Assembly (NCBI GenBank): GCA_027382625.1
Contig: JAJKFJ010022757.1
Location: 1 to 38,734, forward strand
DNA length: 38,734 bases
DNA from: Tetmemena sp. SeJ-2015
Lineage: Eukaryota > Ciliophora > Spirotrichea > Sporadotrichida > Oxytrichidae
Reading direction: 5' to 3'
This document shows positions 19,026 to 28,552 of the stretch, in pieces. Within the stretch, counting starts at the first letter, position 1; every line of letters begins with the position of its first letter. Both the position numbers and the translations under genes were made by a program. The notes under the pieces were generated by a model that did no database searches, was not told the origin of the DNA, and saw only the letters and a program-made list of their open reading frames with translations.

Positions 19026-19175
19026 GGCTGATACAGATTAGATTATTAGCAGAATTAAGCACCCCGTTAGGGGGTATATATATAATAGGCTTTTATATCA
19101 CCTACTAAAACACGATCATAACTGGTGTGACCTGTCCCTCATGCCACGTGTTAACCCATGACGGCTGATACAGAT
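19026..19175. repeat. 13-base direct repeats around a GC-richer 124-base segment
   Basis: GGCTGATACAGAT occurs at 19026-19038 and 19163-19175. The segment between contains a small hairpin (CCCCGTTAGGGG), a TATATATATAATA stretch and ordinary-composition sequence unlike the flanks. It fits an IES with a long pointer or a small insertion with target duplication. Confidence 0.5.
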
Positions 19176-19899
19176 AATTAAGAATAGTTTATGTTGTATA
19201 ACTGATTAAAAATTTTACAAAATATTAGGTGTAAAAAAAATGTTACCATAATTCAATAATTTTTCTAAATAATTAAATTTACATTTATGCTTCAAGATAA
19301 GTAAAATGCTTTCTATTTTCATAAAATAATTTTATCAACAATTCTTTTATATAAGTGTTATCATAAAAAAAAATTATTAGAAATTATTTTTTAAATAGTC
19401 TCAGCTTTAAAATTTATTAAATATTATTGAAAAATTAAAGCATTAAAAGCATTTTAAAATATTTATTTTTATTTAAAGAGCACTAAAACTTCTCTTAATT
19501 ACAATTAACTTAAGTTTGCTAGTAGTTGACACTGCTGGCTATAGCAAAAATTAATTATTATATTCTTTTTTATTAATGAGGGCCTCGATAATAAATTGTT
19601 CTCCCTAGAGATAAAGTTGATAGATTGCAGGCTTTCTCAAAGGCAGTTTATAACTGATCTTTGTTTGCTATTCCAGCAATGATAAGGTTATCAGGCAATC
19701 ATGGTAATAGATAATTTTCATCTAAACTCATTGTAATCATTCAAAACATTTCAGCCCTTTAATCGAAAGATCTTCCATTAATATTATGCTCTGATAGCGC
19801 TCAAAGCACATGTTATTATTTGTGGAGATTAAAATTTCAGATGATTATAAACTACTCCCATCTCAAAATATTATTGCATTAAATAGATTCATTACTTAT
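19176..19899. other. No gene seen; AT-rich
   Basis: Lies between block LR and the start block of unit 2. Part of 19600-19800 is less A/T-rich, but no conserved frame was found. Confidence 0.35.
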
Positions 19900-20110
19900 A
19901 GTCGAATGAAATTTAAATAGATTGTACAGTTTTTTTTTTGGTAATATCGGTTGTTTTGCATGATTATAAGCTATGAAATAATTTTTTTTCATCATATAAT
20001 AATTATTCAGATATTTTATGAATTAAAACAAAATATTTTTCTTAAAAAGATTAATAAGAAATAATCAATTCAAAAAATAGAAATAAATTAAAAATAAGAG
20101 AATAATCAGA
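19900..20110 (+). promoter_or_regulatory. Conserved 5' flank of the start block, unit 2
   Basis: GTAATATC then GCAT.ATTATAA.(G/C)TTATGAAAT and an A/T-rich tail match 36950-37128 upstream of the unit 3 ATG, although the sequence looks non-coding. Probably the 5' leader and promoter of the macronuclear chromosome. Individual elements cannot be named. Confidence 0.4.
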
Positions 20111-20291
20111 ATGGAGGATTCACTTATAAGGATAGGCCAAACAAAAATAGAATAAGAGCTAACTCTCTCAATTGGAAAGATAAGACAGAAATATTTGATT
20201 TTAGACATAATGATCTTAGCTAAACTATTTTAATTATTTAAAATATCAAATAAAAATTAATAAACTTTACAAGCCATGATGATAGAGTAGA
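20111..20291 (+). CDS. LRR paralog 2, block N1 (start codon block)
   Basis: MEDSLIRIGQTKIEQELTLS then IGKIRQKYLILDIMILAKLF; after IES removal TSHDDRVE. Ends in pointer GATAGAGTAGA (20281-20291), inverted at 20428-20438. Confidence 0.75.
20228..20265. other. IES with pointer TTT, unit 2
   Basis: 38 bases between TTT at 20228-20230 and 20266-20268; removal joins LAKL to FTSHDDRV. Confidence 0.6.
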
Positions 20292-20314
20292 TAAATTAAT
20301 TCAAAATATTAACG

Positions 20315-20438
20315 TTTAATCATCTGAAAGTTTTGAATCAGAAACCGTCTTGAAAATTTATCGATAGAGTAATAAATTATTTGAGTAAAGGAGAGAAGGG
20401 ATGCTCTAAAAGGTATCTTGTGCATCTTCTACTCTATC
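20315..20438 (-). CDS. LRR paralog 2, block N2
   Basis: Reads DRVEDAQDTFQSIPSLLYSI then DKFSRRFLIQNFQMIK with the IES at 20367-20382 removed. Pointers at both ends as in unit 1 (20428-20438, 20315-20328). Confidence 0.75.
20367..20382. other. IES with pointer TACTC, unit 2
   Basis: 16 bases between GAGTA at 20367-20371 and 20383-20387; removal joins LLY to SIDKF. Confidence 0.6.
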
Positions 20439-20539
20439 AAAATTAAAAATTAATTAAATGCTAGATAAAAGAAGAATGTTAATAGGAATCGATTGCCATT
20501 TAATTCAGATGAATACAAAGATAAAAATATTTAATCTTA

Positions 20540-20810
20540 ATTGATTCTCCAAAAGCGCTACCCTTGCGCGAGAGGAAATTCAATATTTCAACCGTAGCAA
20601 ATCCTCAACACTCGCGGCTACCCGGTAGATTATCTTATTCAGTACTTATCGCTATACAATACAACGATTTTGTGAATCGATTCGGACGATTCCGGTATGT
20701 GATCAAGCATGAGTGGAGCAAGGCCTCTATATCTAAACTAAATCTCCCCAGAATCTCTTTCTCTCCAATATATACTCTAAGATGCAATTAAGATTCATGA
20801 TATTGCGCTA
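20540..20810. other. GC-richer island, unit 2 only
   Basis: A plus-strand frame (…KALPLRERKFNISTVANPQH, RFGRFRYVIKHEWSKASISK) is open to a TGA near 20800. GCGCTACC occurs at both ends, and CTTAATTG is inverted near the two limits. No family is recognised and no counterpart was seen after N2 in units 1 and 3. Possibly an insertion or an MDS of another gene. Confidence 0.35.
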
Positions 20811-21111
20811 CCACAATTTACATCAATCTTTTCCTATAAGGATATTTTATAATACATTATACATTATTCATAGAAGGAAATATTTAATTTATTATTGTTT
20901 CAAAATAGCTCTTTAATTTGTATATAATTCTAGAATTAAAATACAAGCTTATATTTTAATTATTTAAATTAAGAAGATTGATTTTTAATTATAATTGTGA
21001 AAAAATAAATGGTTTACAAATTAAAGCGGATTCATTTCTAGGTTTTACTATAAGTAAGATCTAGTCTTTAATTAGGAAAAGCTTTAACTAGTTATAAGTA
21101 TTATTCCTCTG

Positions 21112-21907
21112 ATATTGAAAAAATGGCATTGATTTCGCGAAATTCTTTATTAATCTAAACCTATTCATTGTCTGTTGCAAAAGAGAGGCCTAGTCTCTAA
21201 GTCTATTTTCCTAAAAGACTGGCAGTTTGAATATAATTTTTAGTAATTTTAAGATAATTAAGCAACTATATTAATAATCAGCGAGGCTGAAGGCTTTCAT
21301 TCTATGTAGTATAAACTTCTGAAAAAATATAATATCTGAGATCTAGAAAAGTTTTTGGAAAAGTTTGAAATTAAGAAATGATTGCTCAAATGTTTGACAT
21401 TAAAATTAGGTAAAAACATGTCAGTTGAAGTAAAACTCCATTCTGATGTAGTAAAACTCCATCTCTAATTTTTTAAAGTAGCCAATCAGAGACTTAATAA
21501 TTAAAAATTATTAAGCAAAGCAGAGTCTCTGATTGGCTACTTTAAAAATTTAGAGATGGAGTTTTACTACATCAGAATGGAGTTTTACTTCAACTGACAT
21601 GTTTTTACCTAATTTTAATGTCAAACATTTGAGCAATCATTTCTTAATTTCAAACTTTTCCAAAAACTTTTCTAGATCTCAGATATTATATTTTTTCAGA
21701 AGTTTATACTACATAGAATGAAAGCCTTCAGCCTCGCTGATTATTAATATAGTTGCTTAATTATCTTAAAATTACTAAAAAATTATATTCAAACTGCCAG
21801 TCTTTTAGGAAAATAGACTTAGAGACTAGGCCTCTCTTTTGCAACAGACAATGAATAGGTTTAGATTAATAAAGAATTTCGCGAAATCAATGCCATTTTT
21901 TCAATAT
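21112..21907. mobile_element. Near-perfect 0.8-kb palindrome (foldback element)
   Basis: Left arm 21112-21493 and right arm 21525-21907 are reverse complements with only a base change and a T-run difference noticed. The centre has a small hairpin (CTTAATAATTAAAAATTATTAAG region). The ends ATATTGAAAAAATGG include a TA on each side. It lies just downstream of block K, at a place where unit 1 runs on without it. No ORF of note. A recent foldback or MITE insertion is the simplest reading. Confidence 0.7.
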
Positions 21908-21917
21908 TAAAAAATAT

Positions 21918-22070
21918 TAAAGCACTTGTAGAACTGAAAAGAATTATTTGGGATCCTCTCTCAACAAGAAATTATTCGAAAAGAGGGAAGTCTATTTTAT
22001 AGTTTGAGTAAAATTCTCGAATCAATGGCCTCTTTCTCAAAAGAAATTCATAGATTAAGTTTTTGAGATC
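21918..22070 (-). CDS. LRR paralog 2, block K
   Basis: Reads NLIYEFLLRKRPLIREFYSN, YKIDFPLFEQFLVERGSQII, LFSSTSAL. Changes from unit 1 are synonymous or conservative (V/I, K/R), showing constraint on the minus frame. The plus frame of unit 1 has a TGA, so it is a shadow. Confidence 0.65.
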
Positions 22071-22262
22071 AACTATTTTAATTCATAAATTTCAAATAAT
22101 TTAGTTTAACTCATTTTTATTATAATTTATATTTATATAAAGATTAAAATTTTAATTTCTATTTATCATGTTTTTAAGTCTTAGAAACTTTAGCTTCTTG
22201 AATGTTAATGATCTTATTTTTTATATAATTAATTTTGTTCAATACTGTGTTTGTGAATTAAA

Positions 22263-22495
22263 GTTTTAATATTCTGAGCTAAGGCAATTGTGAGAGGCAT
22301 AGAGATTCAAGTGCGATGAACTCTTCTTCGTCTGCACTCTCATAGATTTATCAATTTAAAATGATGAGACTGAGTTGTGAGAGATTGTTAAACTTTCCAA
22401 TCTCTTGATATAAAGATTATTTAAAGTTGAGGGAATGATTTACTCTGTTTTCCAAAAGCAAATCTTTTTCTTCCTCTGTAGTATCTAAGGGCTTG
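22263..22495 (-). CDS. LRR paralog 2, block F
   Basis: Reads LDTTEEEKDLLLENRVNHSL, YQEIGKFNNLSQLSLI, then after the 18-base IES YESADEEEFIALESLCLSQL and PQLRILK. Confidence 0.7.
22345..22362. other. Very short IES with pointer GAT, unit 2
   Basis: 18 bases between GAT at 22345-22347 and 22363-22365. It keeps the frame but contains TGA, so it must be removed for LSLI to read on into YESADEEE. Confidence 0.6.
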
Positions 22496-23345
22496 TTTCT
22501 CCTCATAGCTAGTGAATTCCAATCTTACACTAAACTCATTAAGATAATTTAAGTTAGCCATTAATTGAAATATTCTTTTATATAATTGTATAATTTTGCA
22601 CTATTGAAAAATTAGATTTCAATAATATTGCTTTTAAGACCTTTAGATGTGTAATATTGAAGTACATTTTCTAGAATTATATTATTTTGTTCCACATTTT
22701 AGAGAAAATGAGTGCTGCACTCTTTTTATCTTAAATTTTTATTATAGGAAAAATAATTTTATTTTCCCAGTAGGTTTTAAAATTCATCAATCTTATTAAG
22801 ATAATTAAGATTAAAAGAAGTAAAGATCTTCTTAAATAGATATTAAAAATTGTATCTTTTTAAATTAATTAAACAAAGTGTGCTTATTGAGAAGTAGGAT
22901 GACAAATAATTTGCATCATCTTAATAAAGATAATATTTATATAGTATATTTAATAAATAATTACTATTTTACTATAGTATCTAAATGGTTTATCTTCTCT
23001 CCTAATAAATATTTTGGGGGAGGGTGTTGATATGCTCCTTTTATCTGGAATGTTAGAACTTTGAGCTTGCTTTTGTTCAAATGTTGAAGGATTTATAAAT
23101 TTAATAATAATTAATAATCGCATATTTTTGGAATTCAGCTAAATTTTTAGCAAGAATATGGATCATATTATAATTTAACAATATAAAAATATCAATATTT
23201 ATATTAAAATTATATATAATCTTAATATCTATAAACACTTACCATTTTAATTGAAAAATCAAATATATTGTCTTACACTTTAATAAAATAAGTCACTTAA
23301 AAATTATTAAAAATAAATATGTCAGAAAGATATACTTTTAAAAAG
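22496..23345. other. No gene seen; AT-rich spacer between units 2 and 3
   Basis: Includes a GGGGGAGGG stretch near 23017. No conserved frame recognised. Confidence 0.4.
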
Positions 23346-23441
23346 ATTTCAAGTAAGAAGGCTGAGTTGCGAGAATTTATCAAAACATCCAAATTTTTAA
23401 ATGACTTATAAATATAGTAAGGCTTAAAAGAATCACAATGA
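23346..23441 (+). CDS. LRR paralog 3, block a (probable 3' end)
   Basis: Reads ISSKKAELREFIKTSKFLND then LQIQQGLKESQ and TGA at 23439-23441. Confidence 0.6.
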
Positions 23442-23529
23442 CTGAGAATTTTATTTGATTATAGGTAGAATACGAATTGATTAGAGAAATTGAAAAAAGA
23501 GATGTAAAAGCCTAAGCATTGTGATATAA

Positions 23530-23795
23530 ATTAAAAGCATCTCTAGAATTATAACAGCCTTAATCTTTAAATGCATACTTTTGAGCCTTACTGTATCAGG
23601 TTTAATTTTCAGTTTTTTGAAACATCTCTTATTTATTTTCCAACTTTTCCTCTTTTCAAACTATTCTTCCGCTAATTAATTTTCTTCATCTTCATCTTCC
23701 TCATCTTCATCTAAATTATTTCTTCAAATATTTCTACTGTTGCTATTGCTGCTGCTATTATTGTTATTGCTACTACTATTAGAAATATTGGTCCG
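23530..23795 (-). CDS. Acidic block with mixed-codon glutamine tract, unit 3
   Basis: One frame reads LDEDEEDEDEENQLAEEQFE then KRKSWKINKRCFKKLKIKPD. Just upstream (23715-23790) a trinucleotide run written with TAA, TAG, CAA and CAG reads as about 15 Gln in one frame or Ser/Asn in another. A repeat AGAAAT 12 bases apart could be a tiny IES pointer joining the Ser/Asn frame to the acidic frame. Unit 2 keeps the acidic part but has no such tract. Confidence 0.4.
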
Positions 23796-23814
23796 AAAAA
23801 AAATTTAAAATGAA

Positions 23815-23885
23815 TTTTACCTGTGGGTTTCGAACCTTGGAGTAAAAAATGACTCATCTAGGCGTTAACCATCTGAACATTAGCA
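23815..23885 (-). other. tRNA-like (degenerate, Leu/Ser type) stretch, unit 3
   Basis: Minus strand has TGTTCAGATGGTTAACGCC, like an A box/D arm, and GGTTCGAAACC, a good B box, followed by CACAGG. Only about 23 bases lie between the arms, too few for an anticodon stem plus variable arm, and the T stem is mispaired. Probably a tRNA-derived relic shared with unit 2. Confidence 0.35.
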
Positions 23886-23891
23886 TTCAAA

Positions 23892-23954
23892 TCAAAGTCT
23901 ACTAGTTAATTTATCTAAAATATATCTTACCTCCGATTCTGCATTCGTATTCAT
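23892..23954 (-). CDS. Block MNMN, unit 3
   Basis: Reads MNTNAESEVRYILDKLTSRL then TGA; see the unit 2 copy at 16809. Confidence 0.4.
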   Translation of the reverse strand: MNTNAESEVRYILDKLTSRL

Positions 23955-23999
23955 CCTATATTAAATATTAATTAGGATCAATAAAATTGACATAGATGA

Positions 24000-24140
24000 G
24001 GCAAGAAATGTCTCAAATATATTTAATTAATACTTCTTTCAATAGAAAATACAATTCTTCAATAAGCTTTTATCCTTGCTTATATTTTAAGGAGATCTCA
24101 GTCAAGATATCAAATGACACAAGTTTTGGTTTAGCAAAGA
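24000..24140 (+). CDS. Block L3, diverged relative of the acidic-protein ORF
   Basis: Reads SQIYLINTSFNRKYNSSISF, YPCLYFKEISVKISNDTSF, aligning with the PFDSARNSKNF...SDTSL part of 1411-1687. The acidic run is absent. Confidence 0.35.
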
Positions 24141-25049
24141 TTTTGATTTTATTTGTTTATGCACATCATATCTTGCTTTTAAGGGGTGCACGGGTATGAT
24201 TAAAGTATAACCTTAGATGAATTTTTATAGACTATCCAACATATCGCAAATCTTATTTTGTGTAAAGCATTTTAGCTATAATAATTGCAAGAATCTTTTA
24301 TTAATTTAAACAAATCATATAATATAAATTATTATATTAGAAGTTTTTTTAATAGTTTTGTTAGAAAATAGAAAACTTTATGTTTGAATTAAATTTTTTT
24401 TGCTTAAATTACTTCCAAATATTAAAAATAAATATTTGTCAGATTTATTGGATAAAATATTAACTTTATTATTGAATATTTATTGTAAGTTTAATTAGGT
24501 AAATTTTGAAATCTTTTTGTAAAGCACATATTTATGGAATAAATGTAAAATGATAAATTTTGTTGATATAAATTTTGATTCCCTGTTTCCTACATTAAAA
24601 AAATTGTAATTAAGTTTATTTGCTTTCTCTGCTATGCATAATTTGTTCTAAATTGGTGTGATGTTATTTCGTTCGTTCATTACTCTCGTTATGAATTATT
24701 TTCTAAGAATTATATCATTTAAAAATATCTGTATAAAGCTTCAATCAAGATTAGAGTAGAAATTATATTCACTAATAAAATTCATACTTATTTCGAAATT
24801 ATAAAATATTTTGAAATTTTAACATTGAGCAATAGGTGAATGCAAAAGCTATTTTTTAATAAGAATGGTATTTTGAATGATAGAAATCAATCTATTCAAA
24901 TTAAACAGTTTATAAAAGGGTTACTTTATTTTTATTTAACAGTAGTTTCTTAGAGATTCTAGATAATATTTATAATAGCTCTTATTATCTTTAATTTTAG
25001 TATATGTGTAATTTATTTAATTTGAGAATAATTTATTATATCTACAGTA
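24141..25049. other. No gene seen; AT-rich spacer
   Basis: Nothing recognisable on either strand. Confidence 0.4.
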
Positions 25050-25092
25050 TAAATAGCAAGCTATGCATTAAGTATCTTCAAGTGAACTAAAT
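25050..25092 (-). CDS. LRR paralog 3, block A with A/LR pointer
   Basis: Reads EFNLVHLKILNAQLAI. The 14-base pointer (25050-25063) recurs on the plus strand 9.7 kb away at 34787-34800. Confidence 0.7.
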
Positions 25093-25154
25093 TAAATTCT
25101 TAAATATACTCGAAAATTCAAAGAAGATATGAATGGTTAGTATAATAGATTAAA

Positions 25155-25290
25155 AATATATAAGATGCTAATTATATCATATTCAGTCCAAGATATTTCT
25201 TAATATAATTATTTCTATTATCTAGATTATGCTACTTAGAAGAAGAAGATCTCGCTCTTCAATAATTCAATTACTAGTCTGGTGAACTCA
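25155..25290 (-). CDS. LRR paralog 3, block FEF
   Basis: Reads FEFTRLVIELLKSEIFFFQV then AQSRQQKQLYQEISWTEYDI. Amphipathic and Leu-rich. Function unknown. Confidence 0.5.
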
Positions 25291-25439
25291 AACAAGATAA
25301 AAGAGTCACACATACTAGAATTTAAAAATAAAACTTTAAAATAAAATAATCATGGCCTTAAGATTCACTCAATTAAATTTATAATATTAGTTAATTAATA
25401 TTTTTTTCTCAATAATTAGCAATTTAGGAATAATAATCT

Positions 25440-25520
25440 CGTTTCTACATTGTTATATGCTCTATGTAGAGTTCTTCCAAAACGGTGTTTTCTTTTGTGA
25501 TAGAACAAATTACATGAGCA
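25440..25520 (-). CDS. LRR paralog 3, block B
   Basis: Reads AHVICSITKENTVLEELYIE then HITMQ. Confidence 0.65.
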
Positions 25521-25689
25521 TCACTTTTCCAATAATTATTGTTTAAATATAAGAAATTAAAGAATGCCTTTAGAGTATAAAAAACTTTAATGTAACATAA
25601 GGAATCGATTACAGATATTATTTCGCAGTAATGATTTGGTTACTTATAAACTTTTTTTTCAGGATGAAAATTGATTGTGGATTTTTCAC

Positions 25690-25860
25690 TTAGACCATTA
25701 TTGGTGAAGGCTGATTTATCCTTAAAAATCTTCAGTAAGCTTAATCTTTCTTATAGAGATATCTACTCACGTAAAAACTCCTTACAGACTCTATTTCATG
25801 TAAGGAATGCTTGACTAGATTTAAAAATATCCTTTTAGGGTAGTTCTGTTCGTGAAATGC
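25690..25860 (-). CDS. LRR paralog 3, block IESV
   Basis: Reads IFLNLVKHSLHEIESVRSFY then VSRYLYKKDQAY, with a TGA after it. Limits uncertain. Confidence 0.4.
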
Positions 25861-25939
25861 TCATATAAATTATTAGCAATTCATGCCCTTCTATAAAATA
25901 TTCCACTTATTTCTTTATAGCAAAAAAATCAAAAATATA

Positions 25940-26050
25940 ATAAATAGCTACTCCTCTATGGAGTATTGCAAACTGAGCCAAAAATAGAAAGTTAAGCTGA
26001 CCTTTGGCAAAACCGAAAATAATTTAAACAGAGTAAAGTCAATTATTTTA
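25940..26050 (-). CDS. LRR paralog 3, block PQRSS
   Basis: Reads FRFCQRSAQLSIFGSVCNTP then QRSSYLLY, with TAG for Gln in the conserved PQRSS motif where unit 1 has CAG. Confidence 0.5.
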
Positions 26051-26382
26051 CCCAATCTATCTAAGCTTATTTTTATAAGCTAAATATTATGTTATATATA
26101 TCAGGGTAGAAAAAAATAGCCAAAATTTTTTCCTATAATTAACTTAGAGTTTTAATATATTTTTGCTCTAGTTGTGACTATTTTTATTTTTTAGAACATA
26201 TCAATGATCTTCATTTTTTGAGTGGAAACTCTCTAAAAAGTTAAAATGATTATCATCTCCTTTAATATACGCTTCATTCATGAATATTTTTTATTTTAAA
26301 TACTAGTTTTAGTCAACTTTAATATTTTGTTTTAAATTTACCAATAAGTTAAAACTTAACTATGATTTTATTTTTCTTGTTA

Positions 26383-26455
26383 AGGGAGTTGACCAAGCGA
26401 ATTCTCTTCAGAGGCATTGAAAGGACAGAGGATATTAGTTAATCTTGGGTATCAC
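26383..26455 (-). CDS. LRR paralog 3, block SDTQ
   Basis: Reads SDTQDQLISSVLSMPLKRIR then LVN. Confidence 0.6.
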
Positions 26456-26529
26456 TGTTGAATAAAGCCTAAACCCATACTTCATTTTTTATATTCATAA
26501 AATATTCTAAATGTAATTTACTAAATTGA

Positions 26530-26690
26530 GCCTTCCTGATAACCCTCTTCTAATAGTCTTTGTGAATTGATGTCATAAAATGTTTCTAATATCGCCATCT
26601 TTTCTTTTTGTAATTCAGTAAATTGTTGCGGAGAAAAATTGTTCAGAACAACCCTCATTTCTAATTCGCAATCTATTCCAAGCTTAAATT
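26530..26690 (-). CDS. LRR paralog 3, block LGID
   Basis: Cleanest copy: LGIDCELEMRVVLNNFSPQQ, FTELQKEKMAILETFYDINS, QRLLEEGYQEGSIQQI. No internal stop. Confidence 0.65.
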
Positions 26691-27139
26691 ATATTGATCA
26701 TAATAAAAATTTATTTATTAATTACTTTAATTCAAAGTGTATAGTCCCTCCTATTTCAAACTATTTAAAATAGCTGCTTGCACTTATTTTTAAATTATTT
26801 TAGAGAGAAAGGAAAGAAGCATTATATAATTTAAGCCGGATTTTTGAAATTGTAGCAATATAATCAACTTTGTATTAGTAAAAGAAAAAGTAAAAAATTA
26901 ATAACTATTGCCTCAAAGGGATTTTAAACCAGGAGTCAAATATAAGTAAATAAAAATCCATAAAAGAAATTAATAGACAATAATTTAAATATTGTCCTCA
27001 TCTATATATAACTTATCACTCCGGATTAAAAATTGTAGGAATGGGTTGTACTGATTAATTTTCAATTTTAATAATTTCCCAGGTTATCCCGACCCCCACC
27101 ACCTGCACGAGAACTAAATACTTGGCATATTATCCCAAA
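26691..27139. other. No gene seen; AT-rich spacer
   Basis: A short C-rich patch (ccccacc) lies near 27095. No frame recognised. Confidence 0.4.
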
Positions 27140-27800
27140 TAATCTAAAAGAAAATTGTTGAAAAGCTGAGAAATACAGAGCAAAAAAAGAAAAACTAAAG
27201 CTAGAGATCAGAGATCAGAGATAAAGAGATAGGTATTAACTTCTAATTTATTTAAACTTTATTAATATTTTAATGTCGTTAATCTTTTCTATCTCCATAT
27301 ATTTCAATTTAAGCAGTCTCCAAGACCTAACTTCCTTCTTTTCTTTATCATCATCTTCCTCAGAATGAGTTCTCTCGCGTGAACTCTCTTAAGAAGAGCA
27401 AAAAAGCTCTGCTGTTTTGAAAGTTGTGAGCTCTACTTGTGTTTTGAGTTTTAATAATCTAGCATTTCTGGATATCTCTGCAAAGTTAAAAGCTCACTAG
27501 TCAAAAGCGTTCAACCACAAAGAAAACAATAACAATAATCAATCTCCTCTTAATGGATTCGCTCGAGAGTGTTGAATCAGAGGAAGATGATGATGAAGAA
27601 AAGAAGTAAGTTATGTCTTGGAGACTGCTTACGTTGAAATATGTGGAGATGGAAAAGCTTAACTACATTGAATAATAAATAAAGTTCAAATATATTAGAA
27701 GTTAATAGATATCTTATTAACTCAGAACTCTAGCTTTAGTTTTTCATTTTTGCTCGGTATTTTTCTAGCTTTTCAAAGATTTCTTTTAGATTCTTATGTA
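27140..27800. repeat. Imperfect inverted duplication with head-to-head acidic ORFs
   Basis: Arms at about 27140-27395 and 27550-27800 are diverged reverse complements. Each arm reads outward from the centre. The right arm (+, from ATG 27553) reads MDSLESVESEEDDDEEKKQV then MSWRLLTLKYVEMEKLNYIE. The left arm (-) reads SREERTHSEEDDD-like acidic residues, then SWRLLKLKYMEIEKINDIKI. Mostly conservative changes suggest both arms were coding after the duplication. Family unknown. No counterpart in units 1 and 2. Confidence 0.55.
27553..27780 (+). CDS. Acidic ORF, right arm of the inverted duplication
   Basis: ATG 27553, then an acidic run and SWRLLTLKYVEMEKLNYIEQ; open beyond the arm with TAA as Gln. 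Function unknown. Confidence 0.4.
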
Positions 27801-28429
27801 TAATATGCGACTCTATATCTATAGATTTATTTTTAGAGATTAATTCAAGAAAAATAAAAAATAAAAATATTTCAGGAGCATTGTAAACAAATGTATCAAC
27901 AAATAAAAGTAAGGATAATCACTGGAAAAATATGGAAATAAGCAAAAAGTTTATAAATAATAAATCCTTACTTTCCTCTGTTAAAGGTTTTGTGCACACA
28001 GAGAGTGGTGAGTGTGGTTTGTAATTATTAAACTAGAAATTTAATTAATGGGCGAAGGGATATCTGCGAGAGAAATTCTCTATTACTAAAATTGATAATG
28101 CGATGTTAGTTAAAATAATAGTACTCTTTTATTAAAAATTTGGGGTTATTAAAATCTTATTGGTATTAAGATTCTCAGTTATAGATATAATGGATAAATT
28201 TCCTATTTTACTTATTTATTATTTTTCAATTCCCATTAAGTTATTACAACCTTATAAATATAGTTTTACAATTTCAAAAATCAAGCTTTAATTAGTAATA
28301 ATAATTCTGCTTAGAAAAATAAAGAAATTTAAGGAGAGATTGTGAGTCTATTCAGTGATGGTTTTATCCAATAAATTTTTAAAAATATGATTTAAAATTA
28401 AATAAAATATATTTTTAATAAAATACTTA
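27801..28429. other. No gene seen; AT-rich spacer
   Basis: Nothing recognisable. Confidence 0.4.
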
Positions 28430-28552
28430 GGCAGAAGATATTCGATGTCTTATTCTGTAAACATTCTAAGAAAATTAAAATATTTGAAAGCTAAAAGGGC
28501 ATGCTTGGCTTAATGAAGTAGGAAGTATTTTAACTTTGTCTTTCAAATAAAA
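28430..28552 (-). CDS. LRR paralog 3, block J (diverged)
   Basis: Starts ERQSQNTSYFIKPSMPFQLS. The second half aligns in a frame one base away (NFLRMFTEQDIEYLLPKY). The indel may be decay or a small IES. Confidence 0.45.

Larger units (their letters stand above)
10214..22495. other. Tandem unit 2: scrambled LRR-protein gene, paralog 2
   Basis: Same block order as unit 1, enlarged by at least five insertions: a GC-rich ORF island at 12229-12495, MITE-like elements at 14037-14584, 15719-16419 and 18269-18755, and a palindrome at 21112-21907. TGA codons remain in frame in blocks LGID and N4 after the obvious IESs are removed. This copy may therefore be a pseudogene, unless those sites are further small IESs. 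Confidence 0.7.
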
